NCBI RefSeq assembly: GCF_032854445.1
Contig: NC_088301.1
Span: 39,171,187-39,235,186 of the forward strand
Origin: Liolophura sinensis
Lineage: Eukaryota > Mollusca > Polyplacophora > Chitonida > Chitonidae
Direction: 5' to 3'
Length of the DNA stretch: 64,000 bases
The notes under the pieces are model-generated. The model saw only the letters and a program-made list of their open reading frames with translations, was not told the DNA's origin and did not search any database. The position numbers and the translations under genes are program-made. Positions 1-12,500 of the stretch are shown here, piece after piece; within the stretch, counting starts at the first letter, position 1; each line of letters opens with the position of its first letter.

Positions 1-333
1 TGAATGAAATTCATGTTGCTTTTTCCAAAGAACAATACTTTTTGCTTTAAATTGTACTTCTCAGCCTTCCTTTACCAGCACAGGCTTTAATATTTATTTT
101 GTAAAATGCACTTGTTTTTGTTACTATTCAAGAATTAAGGTATAAATTTCTCACAATTTATTGTTGAGTTTACGGATACTCCAACTTCATAATATGGAGA
201 TCTCTTGTACTCCCTTTTGTCTATGAAGACATATTAAGAAATGAAACAAAGACAAATTACTTACATTCACAAAACTCCTGATCAACGGAATAAAACTGAA
301 TGGGGTTACTTTGCTTTCACTGAAAATAAACAT

Positions 334-339
334 TTTATT
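334..339 (-). terminator. Polyadenylation signal of selU
   Basis: The minus strand reads AATAAA about 36 nt beyond the selU stop codon, a normal place for a poly(A) signal of a gene with a short 3' UTR. Confidence 0.6.
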
Positions 340-374
340 ACATGATGACTGGAAAACTGCCTATTCAGCAGTGG

Positions 375-1884
375 TTACACAATCCTCTTTACCAAATCTG
401 ATAGCGTGCCAGGAGTCAGGTCGGGAATCAATAATTCTTCCACAGAGTTATCACAGGACCTGCTGAGCATCTTTTTCTGACTATGGGAGTAAGCTTTATC
501 ATAATGCTCTGTCAGTATGTCCTTCACAAAGTCTTCCCACTGCTCCTTTCTCACAAGCTCACACCAATGTTCAATTTTCTTATCTCTGTGAAACTTTTTA
601 AGGTTGGTTATGCATGTAATAGTATCCTCTTTCTGGACAGTCCAGAACCTGTACTCTGATATGATATGATGAATTCTTTTATCCAATGGTAGTATGATAA
701 CATACTTCCTACTATTACAACACATGGCTTTAAACATCTCCTCGGGTATAAAACACCTGCCAATACCTCGACCCTCTGATTCCACCCACACTGGGCGGCT
801 AACGTCAAAACTTGACAGCCTATCTCTTAGGAGAGACTCCCAGTACTTTTGTGAGGGTTGGCATACACCAGGTTCTAAACCTAACACTGATCCCCTGTGG
901 TTGGCTAGTGCTTCCAGATCCAATACCTGTTCTCCATGCTGATGCAACGTGTGAAGCAACAAAGTTTTCCCAGATCCAGTGAGCCCTGTGAATAAATTAT
1001 ACACATGTAGTCACAATTATTGTTTCCTTCATACCTCACCCAAAGTCTATATTCTGTAAGGCTTAATATAAAAGGGATGTAATGACCAACCCAACTAAAT
1101 CACTTACCATCAGGGCATCTTTAAGTCTAGCAATGTCCATTAGTTCAACCCAACACTGACACTGAACTTATTCAGTATAAAGAGAAAGAGATTTTTAAAA
1201 TACATGTATTCAGCATAAATCATTAATATTTTTTCCATCAGACAAATTGTCTCAATCGCCACAATGTTTACCATGTAATACTCTGTTTAGAATTTAAATT
1301 TAGGTGCAGTGATTTATTTATTTTGCATTAAAGAAAGATGTATACTGACCTGATATAACATTAAAATTAAACCCTTTAGGGAGCTCTTTCAATTGTTCCT
1401 GAACCAGCTTCCTGTAATTCTTGTAGCCACCCTTCAAGACTGAAACTTTGAAGCCAATTTGAGATAGGACTAAAGCCAAGCTCAATGACCGCTGGCCACC
1501 TCTAAAGCAATAGATTAATGGATGGTAATCACTTTCTTTATCAATGAAGTGACTGGAGAGAAATCCACTGATATTTTTAGATATAATTTCTGCTCCCAGT
1601 TTCCTCGCCCTGAACTGATTGCATTTATATAGGCAGCCGACTTCATGATGTTCAGACTGTCTTAAAACAGGCAGGTTGACTGCCTTGGGAATATGATCCA
1701 CCTCAAATTCATTTGGTGTTCTGACATCTATAATCTCAGAAGCTTCTACACCAAATGGACTATCGCAGTACAAAGGCATGCCTCTCTTTTCATCCGGGAT
1801 CGCGTAATGCCTCTTCTGTGCCAATAGAAGTACTGGTCTCTGCACACACATGCAAAGACCACAACGGCTCAAACTGAACATCAT
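375..1884 (-). CDS. selU: tRNA 2-selenouridine synthase (SelU/MnmH-like), two exons
   Basis: SelU replaces the 2-thio sulfur of the tRNA wobble uridine (Lys, Glu, Gln tRNAs in bacteria) with selenium from selenophosphate, through a geranylated intermediate. Exons on the minus strand are 1350-1884 and 375-985; the GT-AG intron joins in phase and completes the P-loop. The product is 381 aa, close to the bacterial length of about 360. Residues 50-165 form a rhodanese domain opening with DVRTPNEF; the catalytic Cys is C126 in YCFRGGQRS. The Walker A motif GLTGSGKT lies at residues 179-186 and begins the C-terminal P-loop domain. The first 40 or so residues are an extension beyond bacterial proteins, rich in Arg and hydrophobic residues with no acidic residue before about 31; RHYA near residue 25 resembles a mitochondrial cleavage site, so matrix import is inferred. 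The first ATG of the open frame was taken as start. The intron and flanking SINEs argue against bacterial contamination. Confidence 0.92.
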
Positions 1885-2569
1885 CCTTCTCTAAATGTCA
1901 CAATCTAGCCTTCATGCATATCACACCACAAGGAAGTCTATCCTTGCTTTTCATTTCCTCTGAAAAAAAATTTAAAAATATGTATCATGAAAAAGTGTAG
2001 CATAACAGTATTGTTATAATGTAAAAATAAATGACCTTAAGCTTTAGACTAAATCGGACACCTTAAATGTGTTATAGTTGTTTTAACATCAGGCCTTGAC
2101 ACAAATGCTAGTGTATAATGTGAGAATGCAATTCAGCACTCCCTAAACCTACAATCCAAAAATTACATACATGTATGCATGGTAAGTCAGTGTTATGGAT
2201 ACAAATTAAATACATGTAGGCTACATGTATTGTCTTATGGGGATCAGATTTAGTCTTACATAATCAATATACTCAGCCCAAGTCGTACCCAGCTTCAGTC
2301 CAATCATAGCCCAACTTCAGATAAGTCATACCCAGTAATAATTTATACTACACGCATCTGTATGTTATTTGATTGTATTTTTTTATTGTATATATTTTCT
2401 TTTATCACACAGAATCCTTAGTAGACATGTTTCAAGTTGTGCACAGTACCTTCAACTTGTATTTCACATGATTTCTTTTTTATTGGTTTATTATTTTTTT
2501 ACTGTTGCTGGATTTCTTATCTGTACATTTCTAAGTGATCAACAGTAAGAAAGAAAGTGTCAGGAACCC

Positions 2570-2780
2570 ATATTTATTTTATTCATTTATTTATTTATTT
2601 TATTGGTTTTTTTACGCCGTACTGAAGAATATTTTTCTCTTATATGACGGCGGCCAGCATTTTGGTGAGTGGAAACCCATGACCATCCGCAAGTTGCTGT
2701 CAGACCTTTCCATGTAAAGCCGGAGGGGAAGCTGGCATGAGATGACTTGAACTCACAGTGGGTGCTGGAACCCATAGGTT
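2570..2780 (-). repeat. tRNA-headed SINE copy (family A)
   Basis: Reads on the minus strand. The TTTATT-rich end at 2576-2610 is the AATAAA tail; the conserved 3' body (GGTTTCC...ATAATGCTGGCCGCCGTC in better copies) lies at about 2610-2690 and the middle section (GGAAGGTCTGACAGCAAC) at about 2690-2720. The head is degraded. It is the same family as the copies at 7590, 24826, 41810, 59194 and 63618. Confidence 0.75.
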
Positions 2781-2927
2781 TATGCAGTAAATACTTTCTA
2801 GATATGAGCAGTATTGGCTGGCTATACACCAAATAATTTTGTCCAGCAATATGGGTATGTTTTCATCCTCTTTTTCAAAAACCATGTCATGCTGACGATA
2901 TGACATGGCGATATGATTATTTCAATT

Positions 2928-3155
2928 TATTTATTTTCTTTGACCCATGTACATCACACTCAAGAATATATCACTGATACATCAGCAGCCAGCATTATGG
3001 TTGAAGGAAACTGGGCAGAGCCCAAGGGAACCCAGATTGTCTGCAGATTGCTAGCAGACATTCCCACATTGCCCACGATGAAGCCAGCATAAGCTGGACT
3101 TTAACTCACAAGTATTCTTACGTATTGGTGAGAGGCTCCTCGGTCGACTCAGTTT
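2928..3155 (-). repeat. tRNA-headed SINE copy (family A)
   Basis: Minus-strand copy with the conserved 3' body at about 2935-3060. Its 5' part includes the CTTGTGAGTTAAAGTCCAGC segment and an upstream GAGCCTCTCACCAAT-like stretch near 3150. The tRNA-like head itself is missing or beyond recognition. Confidence 0.7.
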
Positions 3156-3929
3156 TCAAGTCAAAACTATAACATACATATTGTCATAAACTCTATCATA
3201 TAGGTCTACACTTTTACAGGTATGACCCTGTGTTTTATAATTCTGATTACTGGTGAAGGAGTAAAGGTTAAGGCATCGTTTTTCCTGTCAGACAGGGACT
3301 AAAGCTTCAAAACGATGTATTCGCTCAGAACCAACGGCACACCATTTAAAATATCTAATACAGCTGCCAAGTATTTTCAAGACGTTTGAGACAAAAAGCA
3401 TTCGTCAAGACGGTCCCAATGACAGTAAGTTTGCAGTCACGCTTGTTACTCTATCGATTTGCTGATAAGTTTAAGAGTGATGCAATTTTTTTCGAAGGCC
3501 GCGTGAGGGCGAGAATTTTTTGGTAATGTTCAAAGTGACGCGCCGTACTGCCAGCCTCAAAACATTTGACAATATAAAACATGCGCATACGTACATCATG
3601 GTCTAATCCCTTTAAAGTTAATTTCAAGGTTTTGTTACTTGTGTCACTAGAAACTAAGATCAACAATTAAACTAAATACACTTCGTTGTTGTTCTTAGCT
3701 TATTTTCTCTCCTTTCACCAAAGATCTCTATAAGGGGGACTAACTGTTGCTACAAAACTGGTAAGTTCACCTCAACGCCACAAATGTAAAATGTGTTCTA
3801 ATTCTTCGCGTCCAGTTGCAATACAGTTTCCAATGTTACGATTAAGTTTCAAGTTCTGATATTAATATATGTCGGAAATGGGTATTGTACCTAGACCTAT
3901 ATCCTAGAAGTAAAACGGGGTGCATTCAC

Positions 3930-4150
3930 CTACCTTCACCCTAATAAGGTATACTGGAGGTATGGCTTGAGGGACATATGAGGTGGACCATTGAGGTCTG
4001 GCCTGAGGTGTGCCTGAGGTATACTTGTGGCGTATGTGGGATACCCTGAAGGTGTATCGGAGGTAGTGCCAATTTTGCAAATTAACATCTGGAAAAAAAG
4101 ACTAGGTAAAAAAACTGAATGTCTGAGGTGTACCTGAAGTATAGCTAGAT
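3930..4150. repeat. Degenerate short-period repeat built on CTGAGGT
   Basis: CTGAGGTGTAC-like words recur at irregular spacing of about 12-30 bp: TGGAGGTATGG, ATGAGGTGG, TTGAGGTCTGG, CTGAGGTGTG, CTGAGGTATAC, CTGAAGGTGTA and CTGAGGTGTACCTGAAGTATA. The stretch is G-rich on the plus strand and has no open frame. It looks like a decayed minisatellite. Confidence 0.45.
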
Positions 4151-5257
4151 GAACAGCTGAGCTATATGCTTTTAAGCAAGGTAGATATAGCTCACATTTA
4201 GCTCACTCTTTTCACTTTTATTTTTATAGAAAACAAGATCAGAACACTTAGATAAATTTTGGCTGCATAAATTATAGATCAAGTTATAAGTTTGTACTGT
4301 ATGTAAATGCAGCCAGATTAATAGCAGGTGCTTAACCAAAATACAACATATTTAAGTCAAACCTAGCACATTTTCAAAATATGTTGGTTAAAGCTACATC
4401 AGTAGCTGTATGATGCACCACCCTCAATATGATACATTACTGGTTCCAATGCAACATAAAATGTAGTTGACCGCAAACCCATTCAATTCATTAACTAAAT
4501 GTATCTTGACATCATGTTTTATTAAGATACCAGGTACTCTACATGAGAAGAATTTACAGGTAATACATGTGCCACAAGAATATTTACTACTGCATGGTTA
4601 CAGCAGTTACAAGGGGAGTTGTATTTGTAAACCCATGCAAATAAATCAAGGGCAAGATATACTTGGCTATGGATGTATTTATGTGCATACTTCATGTAGG
4701 TTATTTCATCTGGTAAAATGTCCCCCTCCATTTCACACATTTGTTTTCCACAAAAATATGACCACAAAGTTCATCTCATTAAAGCATGACATCTGCCATC
4801 ACAGTATTTATCATGCCATATGATATATAATACATGTACAAAGGATCTGACATTTAATACTGTATAATTTTTGTATCAAATGTATAGTATAACAAATTTC
4901 ATTTGTTATATTGCTGTCTCAGACGCACTCAAGTAAGCCCAAATTCACTATAGCTGTGACAGTAAAGCACGGTGTATTCAGTTGAAACCTGATGGATGTA
5001 AAGATGACATTATACACTTTCCTCCTTCAATACCAAAGAGGAAGGCTAATTATATATGAGTATTAGCAACAACATATAAACCTGTTTCTGGAAATTTAAG
5101 TCCTGTACAAGCATATTATTTGTGACTAAATTTATAAGCTGTGCTACCCTCGTAGTGATGCAAATATTTATCGTCATATTACTGTAGAAAACGCAGATGT
5201 CCATAATAGCGTTCACTAAAATGGGATGATAATAATATATATATTTACATATTTTTT

Positions 5258-5400
5258 CTTTTTGACTTGTCTTTTACGTCAAACTCAAGAGTATGTCACT
5301 TATACAACAGCGGCCAGCATTATGATGGGAGGAAACTAGGCAGTGCCATGGGGAAACCCCTCAACTATCTGCAGTTTGGACAAACATTTTAACATAACTG
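5258..5400 (-). repeat. SINE family A, 5'-truncated copy
   Basis: Minus-strand fragment holding only the 3' body of family A: the CTTGAG...TGACGTAAAA tail region at about 5270-5290, the GCTGGCCGCTG block near 5310, and the TTTCC/TAGTT block. The remainder toward the head is absent. Confidence 0.65.
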
Positions 5401-6503
5401 AAAACTGAAAACAGTTTTCTTTTAAAAAAAGAAATACACGTACAATCCAGTGGTACTGTGGAATACAATAAATTTCTTAACAAACGTTCAAGATATACAT
5501 GTATTTCCCTTAAGTACACCTTGAATGTCAATCTATCATAACATGGTAAGATCTGAACGGGGAAAGTTACTTAACTGCCAGGGAAGAAAAATTTGAAAAC
5601 GATTACCAACCACTAAATGTTCACACTGAGAGCTACAAATGCATCAGCCGAACACTAAAGGCAGATTATGGCTTAGTTTATAAGAGATAGTATCCTAGAG
5701 TAGTCTTCCTAGTTGAAAATAGATCTGCCAATTTTTGACATTCACACATAATACACGTAGGTACATTTGTGAAATACAATGTCACAACTTACAACTTCAT
5801 GTACATTTTGGTTTTCTTGTCTCTGTCAAATAATGAGCATGGTTTAAATAGGTAACTACCACTTAACTAGTGTACATCTAAAAAAAATGCATTGGGATAA
5901 ATGTAACTAACCTGCTTGGGGTGGGTGGGGTAAATGAATACAAAATACCACCATCAGTATTTAAAATACCACTATCAGTATTTAACACTGTCATTTAGAA
6001 GGAAGAAGAATGATTTTTCCCTGTTTGATGCCACTTATTCTGCCAGAAAACAAGCAATACTTTATGAGCAATACATATACATACAAATATAAACCTCATT
6101 ACTTGATCAGCTGTACACTCACACTCCAAAAGTTATTATTTAGAGTTCAACTGATAAATATGTGAGAAATAGAAAAACTGAAACAGAAATCATCTCAAAA
6201 TCTTCCAAAACCCCACAATAAAATGTTCCATGGGCTTAATTTCACTGCCTTTTTTAACATCACATAAACAGACCTCTAACTCAAAAGGTTTACTCTTCTG
6301 TGCTTTTTTCACCTCTAGATGTCTGACAGCTCTACTTGACTAGACAACATATTTACATTTACTGTTTTTTTTTGTTCACTTCCTGCTGAATGTTTTCAGA
6401 AACCTGGTAAGTCAGACAAGAGACAAAAAAAAGTTCAGTTTCTTTAGAGTTCTATTGACCACGCTTGTCATCCTTTCATAGCTGACTTCCGTGTTACAAG
6501 CCT

Positions 6504-9500
6504 CTATCCTGTAAATGCCTGCAGTCCGGTAATGGCCCGTCCCAATATCAAGGCGTGGATATCATGTGTACCTGGTTAATAACAAATGTAACTTTTATAT
6601 ATATATTTATATCATATGATGGTACCCAATCAACTAGCAGGAAGATAAAGTATTAAACAGTTCCAATATAATAACATAGTGTGTGAGATTAAATCTGGGA
6701 TTAAATATACTTCCTAATGGGTATCAAAATATATAGTATCCATACTTCTGGGCCATGTGGTAATTGTACAATTGTCTCCCTTGACCAGAGAGGCAAATGA
6801 ATTTCATTTCAATTCAAGGCAAAATGACTAACCTTCATATGTGTTGACAGCTTCTAAATTCATGACATGTCGGATGATATGGTACTCATCAGATATTCCA
6901 TTCCCTCCTAACATGTCCCTGGCCACTCGAGCAATGTCCAAGGATTTGCCACAAGAGTTACGCTTGATCATTGATATCATTTCTGGAGATGCTCTGAAAT
7001 AAAATCCAGGGTGTTTATCTATAAATCTTTATTATCTATAAATCTTTATTTTCTCTTATGAATCAAGAGCTAAGAGTACATTGTTGTAAGTTGAAATGGG
7101 GCCATAATATAAAACATTCATGTAACTCGTACCTGAGCTGTTGATCTGTTCAAGACATTAAATTACAAATTTCAAACATACTGAAAAAGGACAAATATAA
7201 ATAAATGCTCTTTAAATTAGATTCTTTTACATATACAATGGCATATGAAATAGGTTAATGTAGACAGATGTTAGGTTAGCAAAGATCCCATTCAACAGGA
7301 CAACAATTGGTAGTGATACAAACCATGTTTTTGTAGAAATTTTATCTTTTACATTTCTGGTATAAAGTTCAACTTCATACCTTCCTTCATCTTTTAAACG
7401 GCCAACCTGAATACAGGACTGAAGGCCTAGAGAAATTTCAGTCAGCATGTCTGCCATTTTCTTTTGCATAAGCTGGTTGTTGGCCAAAGGACGGTTGAAT
7501 TGTTTTCTGCAAAACCAAAGTGATAACTTAAGCGTGTGTGTAATGGAGCAGCACCTTATTATTAATGAAGTACATGTACTTATATCCACTATTTACTTAT
7601 TTATTTATTTCTATGAAAGATGTTCAATGCCAGACTGAAGAATAACTCACCCATATTACAGCAGTCAGCATTATGGTGAAAGGAAACCAGACAAATGTAA
7701 ATGTAGACTTCTTGCAGGCAGACCTTCTCATGTACAGCCGTAGAGGAAGCCAGCATCAGTTGGACTTGAACTCACAGCAACTGCTCTGTTGAGAGGGTTC
7801 TAGATCATTGCGCCTCGCTGGCACGCCGATTCCCTCGGCCACAGAGGCCTCCTCACTTTGAATAGTCAACACTACTATGAAGTATTGGGTTTAGAAACAT
7901 TGTTTAAACAATGATTTGCACAATATTGGCATATTGTTTTCAGTCTGTTTGTCATTCGTGTTACACTGATGCACATCACTGCATGATTGCCTTTGTCAAA
8001 CTCAATTAAGATCATAATAATTTCATTTCACATTTTACGGGCGAGCCAACACTAAAAATCATCCTTTTCCGATCTTAATGTTTATTGATGATATTCCTGT
8101 TTTCCAATCAAGTAAGTATGTAAAAAAAATAAAAAGTATTTTTTAGTTTTGTATTAATTTTTATATCTTCCTCAGACATTGAAAAAAAGATTCATTCTGC
8201 TCGTAACATAAAAAAGTTAAACTTGTGTGACCTATCTGCTATCTGGGACTTGTCTTGCCCAGATGTCATAACAACATGTCAAATGCATGGTGATAGATAT
8301 CTTTTCCATATGAAGCCAAGGGAGTTACACTAGGCACATGTGTATGTACACAAGACAGCTTGGTGAGATGTGCCTCAACTGCTAGACAAGATCACTCCTG
8401 ATACTGCATACTATGGGAGAACCTGACTGTTTCATGTCCAATCTGGAGTAACCTGGCATAATCCAGCCATCTGAAAAGGCAAATCCTAAAAACTACTTGC
8501 TGGCCCAAATTTTCAACTTTCCCCATCCTTTTCCTTATAATATGCATAACAATGACACTCACCGATCCAGAGTGTACTGTCTTGCCTGTTCCAAACAAAA
8601 TTCGGCAGCTCCAAGAGTACCCCAGGCAATGCCATATCGAGCATTATTCAAACATCCAAATGGGCCCTTCAACAAAATCACAGCATTATTCAAATATCCA
8701 AATGCACCTTTCAACAAAATCACAGCATTATTCAAACATCCAAATGAGCCATTCAACAAAATCACAGCATTATTCAAACATCCAAATGAGCTCTTCAACA
8801 AAATCACAGCATTATTTTAAGATTTAGCTTTAGATTCCTTGACTTAGTTTGATGTGGCCAGATTTCTGACTTAACCAGTGGTTAACAAACACTTTCAATT
8901 ATATGCAGGCAACAGTAAAATATAAAATGAAATGTACAGAAATATGATCCTGTGCAAGCCTGAGAAAGACAATGTCCTGCACCAAATATTATTTTGACAG
9001 GTTTACCTGTTCATGACAGGACAAAACTGCCAGGTAAATAAAATTGTAACTTTCAATAATGTAAATAGCTGGAAGATTTGGTATTATGTCCTGCACAAAT
9101 TTAAAAAATTATTTCAAGGTTTGATGTGTTAAAATATCTCCTCTTCCACTCTACATTCATATGCTCTGTTCTCCTTAATTTTCTTGGACACTATAATAAC
9201 ACTGCTTATACAACCTTTGTGAACTTACAGCTAAACCGGAGACTCCAGGTAACAAATTGTCTTCGGGCACTTCTACATCCTCCATGACTATCTGCCCTGT
9301 GATACTAGCCCTCAAAGAAAACTTTCCCTCAATCTTTGGTGTAGACAAACCAGCCATTCCCTTCTCCAATATAAAGCCCTTAATTTTGTGGTCATGGGCT
9401 TCACTTTTACCCCACACCACAAAAACATCCGCTATGGGTGAGTTTGTGATCCTGCCATAGACATAAACACAAAACCAGTTATACAGTCGGAAATTCACAT

Positions 9501-12500
9501 AGGTCAACATTTGTAATAACAATATGTCTACGACATCTTGACACTGTCAAACAATGATTAAAAGTAATGGGTATTTGTATTAATAATGTGCAATTTTACT
9601 GGAATTGGAAGACTGATAATCTGGAAAGATTTTGAAAAAGAAACAATGATGACAGACATCAAATATAGGATACTAAAAAGTTTATACACAATGTATTATG
9701 ACTTTTATTTTTATCAAAACTGAAAACATACATGTTCATTTATTCACCTTCATTACTAATGCATGGGTTAACATAAAAGATTTACATCTCACCAGGATTT
9801 TGCACCATTTAGTGTGTAAGTTTTACTGGAAGGATTATATCTTGCTTTGGTTTCCATGGAAGATGGATCACTACCATGGTTAGGCTCTGTTAATCCAAAA
9901 CAGCCTATCAGTTCTCCACGGGCTGAAACACAGATCAAACAAATAATGAACATTTCACAAGCTTTGAATTTATCAGCAGAATGTATGTTCTACATCAATC
10001 TTTAAATGGTAAACTTGCCATTAGTCAACAATGCAGACTGTGCTCAACACACTGATGGAATACATGTGGCCTAAATGAACATTAGGCTGTGCAAGCGTCC
10101 TTGATCAATTATTGCATTGCATACAATCAGTTAGAGCAGCACTAGTAAGTTACTGTACTTTACACACAGACACTACATGGAGGAGAAAGCTAATGAAAAT
10201 TGTTTTACCAATACTACTCAAGTTCGTGACCTGCATATATCTTACCTAACTTTGGTAGGTACTTTTCTTTCTGAGCATCTGTTCCATAAGTATTGATCGG
10301 ATGCATCACTAGAGAAGATTGTACGCTCATGGCAGACCTATAACTACTGTCCACTCTAAAACATATAAAGGCTTGCGAAATAAGACTTGCTTGCTCATCT
10401 CCAAGCATAAAAGGTTTCCCTATCAACAAAAATCAAAGCACTGGGCAAGATTAAAATGCTAATAATTACAATACCAGTAAAAACATTTTCAATGTCATTT
10501 CAGGCCTCAGGAACCATCACTGCAGACACTTAACATGTAAACATCAATTTCACTAGAAAACTCACCTTTCTACCTCTCTTGTGATGAGCCCATAAGCTAC
10601 AGAGGACACACCTGCACATCCATACCCGCTGATAGTGGGACCTAACACACCCAACTCACCCATCTCAGGAACTATCTCTGGATCAAAAACTGGAACACAA
10701 ATTCAAATATAATTACCTGTATTTGAAACAATACCAAAGACTTTAAAACATATTACATCAATGGGACTATGTAAAATCATAGCATACACTATGTAAAATC
10801 CTGTTCCATTCCAGACATTGCATACATGTACATATATTAATTTATCCTCATCACTATTTTAGTCTCGACAATTTACACAGTTAAACAGGGATACTGGAGA
10901 GTCTAACTTTTAAGCCACTTTTACAATGGAAGATATATAAAGATTATTTTGCCCAGACTGGAGTACCCATGCAAGCTGCTCATTCCTCAATACTATAATT
11001 CTCAGACAGCCATGTTAGGAGCTCCAGTTAGATCAACAAAGTATTGCTCTAAATCTAAACTGCATTACAAAGTTCAATTTGGGTATAAAATATGTTGGAT
11101 TTCTTTTTTCTAACAGTAATATCTTATGAATAGATAATGGTAACGTGTCCAAACAAAGATATTCATTTCATTACACAACATTGCCAAAATATGCATGTTT
11201 TGTTATTAAATGTCCCTTATGAATAATTTGATTACTGGTTAATAAGTTGCGTTTAGTTGACATAAACTCTCTTAAAACCTCACCTTCATTTCTGTTGGCC
11301 AGTAAGATCCTGGGCATTAGCTTCTCTTGACAATATGCTCTGATCTGATCTCTGACAATGATCTCCTCTTCTGTCAACTGACTTTCCAGATTGAAGGCAT
11401 CTCTCCAGTCAAATTTTGCTACAAGAATACAGGACATACAGAGACATTATCCCGAATAACAAAAAAGGTATAATTAAGTATGTACTTTCCAGAATTATAT
11501 TACATTATTTATTGACATAAAGAGGCATGTAATAATGTTACGCTTCAATTCTTATTTTATACAAGACATTCGCATACTTGTGTCTTCGATTTACCATTGG
11601 AGTGATTGCAGAGATACTGTAAACAGATTTCAAGAGAAACTAAAGTATCATATTTTAATCAGGTCCAACATAGCTAAAACTAAACACTCTGTTTAAAAAA
11701 TGTGTACAAAATATAACTGTCCTGTGAAAAGACTGTCTATCAGAGAATTTTTCCTCCCAAAGTTTTGATCTGCTCGGTTTCCTCCCACCATAATGTTGGT
11801 CACCATCATATAAGTGAAACATTCTTGAGTATGGCATAAAAAACCAATCAAATAAATAATAAATAAATCAAAGTTTTGAATGCCAGTTTCACCCATGGTC
11901 TCTAAGAATTAGTTTCAATGTGCTGATTAAGAGGTCCTTACTACCAATGGAGGTAAGAGAATCAATCTCCTGGGAATAGAGTAACTCAATGTGTTTAATA
12001 TGTTGCTCCAAAGCAATCAGGCTTAAGCCAAAATTTTAATCATTAAATTTGGTATGTTCCTTTTCATTATTTTAGCAGAAATTTGTTCTGCAATAACTTA
12101 CCCAGAATTTATGCTGCTGAGCTGTAATTTGACCTTGTTACAGCAGAAATAACAATTTTAAAGTGATTTGAAATTTTGACTTAAGTTTATGATCACTTCA
12201 TGATCCTGGAGCCTGCTGTTAAATACTGTAAGATCACATCCATTCCTTCCATAATTTGTGTACAGTCAAAGTAATGTTCAAAATGTAAGATGAAACCTAC
12301 CATAAATTTGAGATTTACTGCGATTTTCCTCTCCACCAAGAGCTTTAGCTGAACTTTTGTCAAAGAAATACTTGAATGTATACCTTTCATAACTCAAAGT
12401 TGTTATGAAAATGCTTTTGTGTTTCAATAAAATTAATAATTAGTGACTGTATAATCATATAGCTACACTGTTCAACCACTGTTCACTTAATATAGGAATG

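Larger units (their letters stand above)
1885..6503. other. Intergenic region between selU and GCDH
   Basis: This 4.6-kb stretch is AT-rich and holds no convincing exon. It contains three SINE copies (listed separately), a stretch at about 3930-4150 with many degenerate copies of a CTGAGGT word, and the 3' flank of GCDH next to 6504. The selU promoter should lie just above 1884, but no motif was recognised there. Short open frames here show no family resemblance or splice structure. Confidence 0.6.

Noticed and set aside
375-1884. Bacterial contamination or a bacterial insertion as source of selU
   Set aside because: The frame is interrupted by a GT-AG intron that restores the P-loop, has an animal-type leader, AATAAA signal, AT-rich codon use like its neighbours, and flanking SINEs. 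Ancient transfer remains possible.
3451-3666. 71-residue minus-strand frame upstream of selU
   Set aside because: No recognisable family, no splice sites in phase with selU, and no conservation argument.
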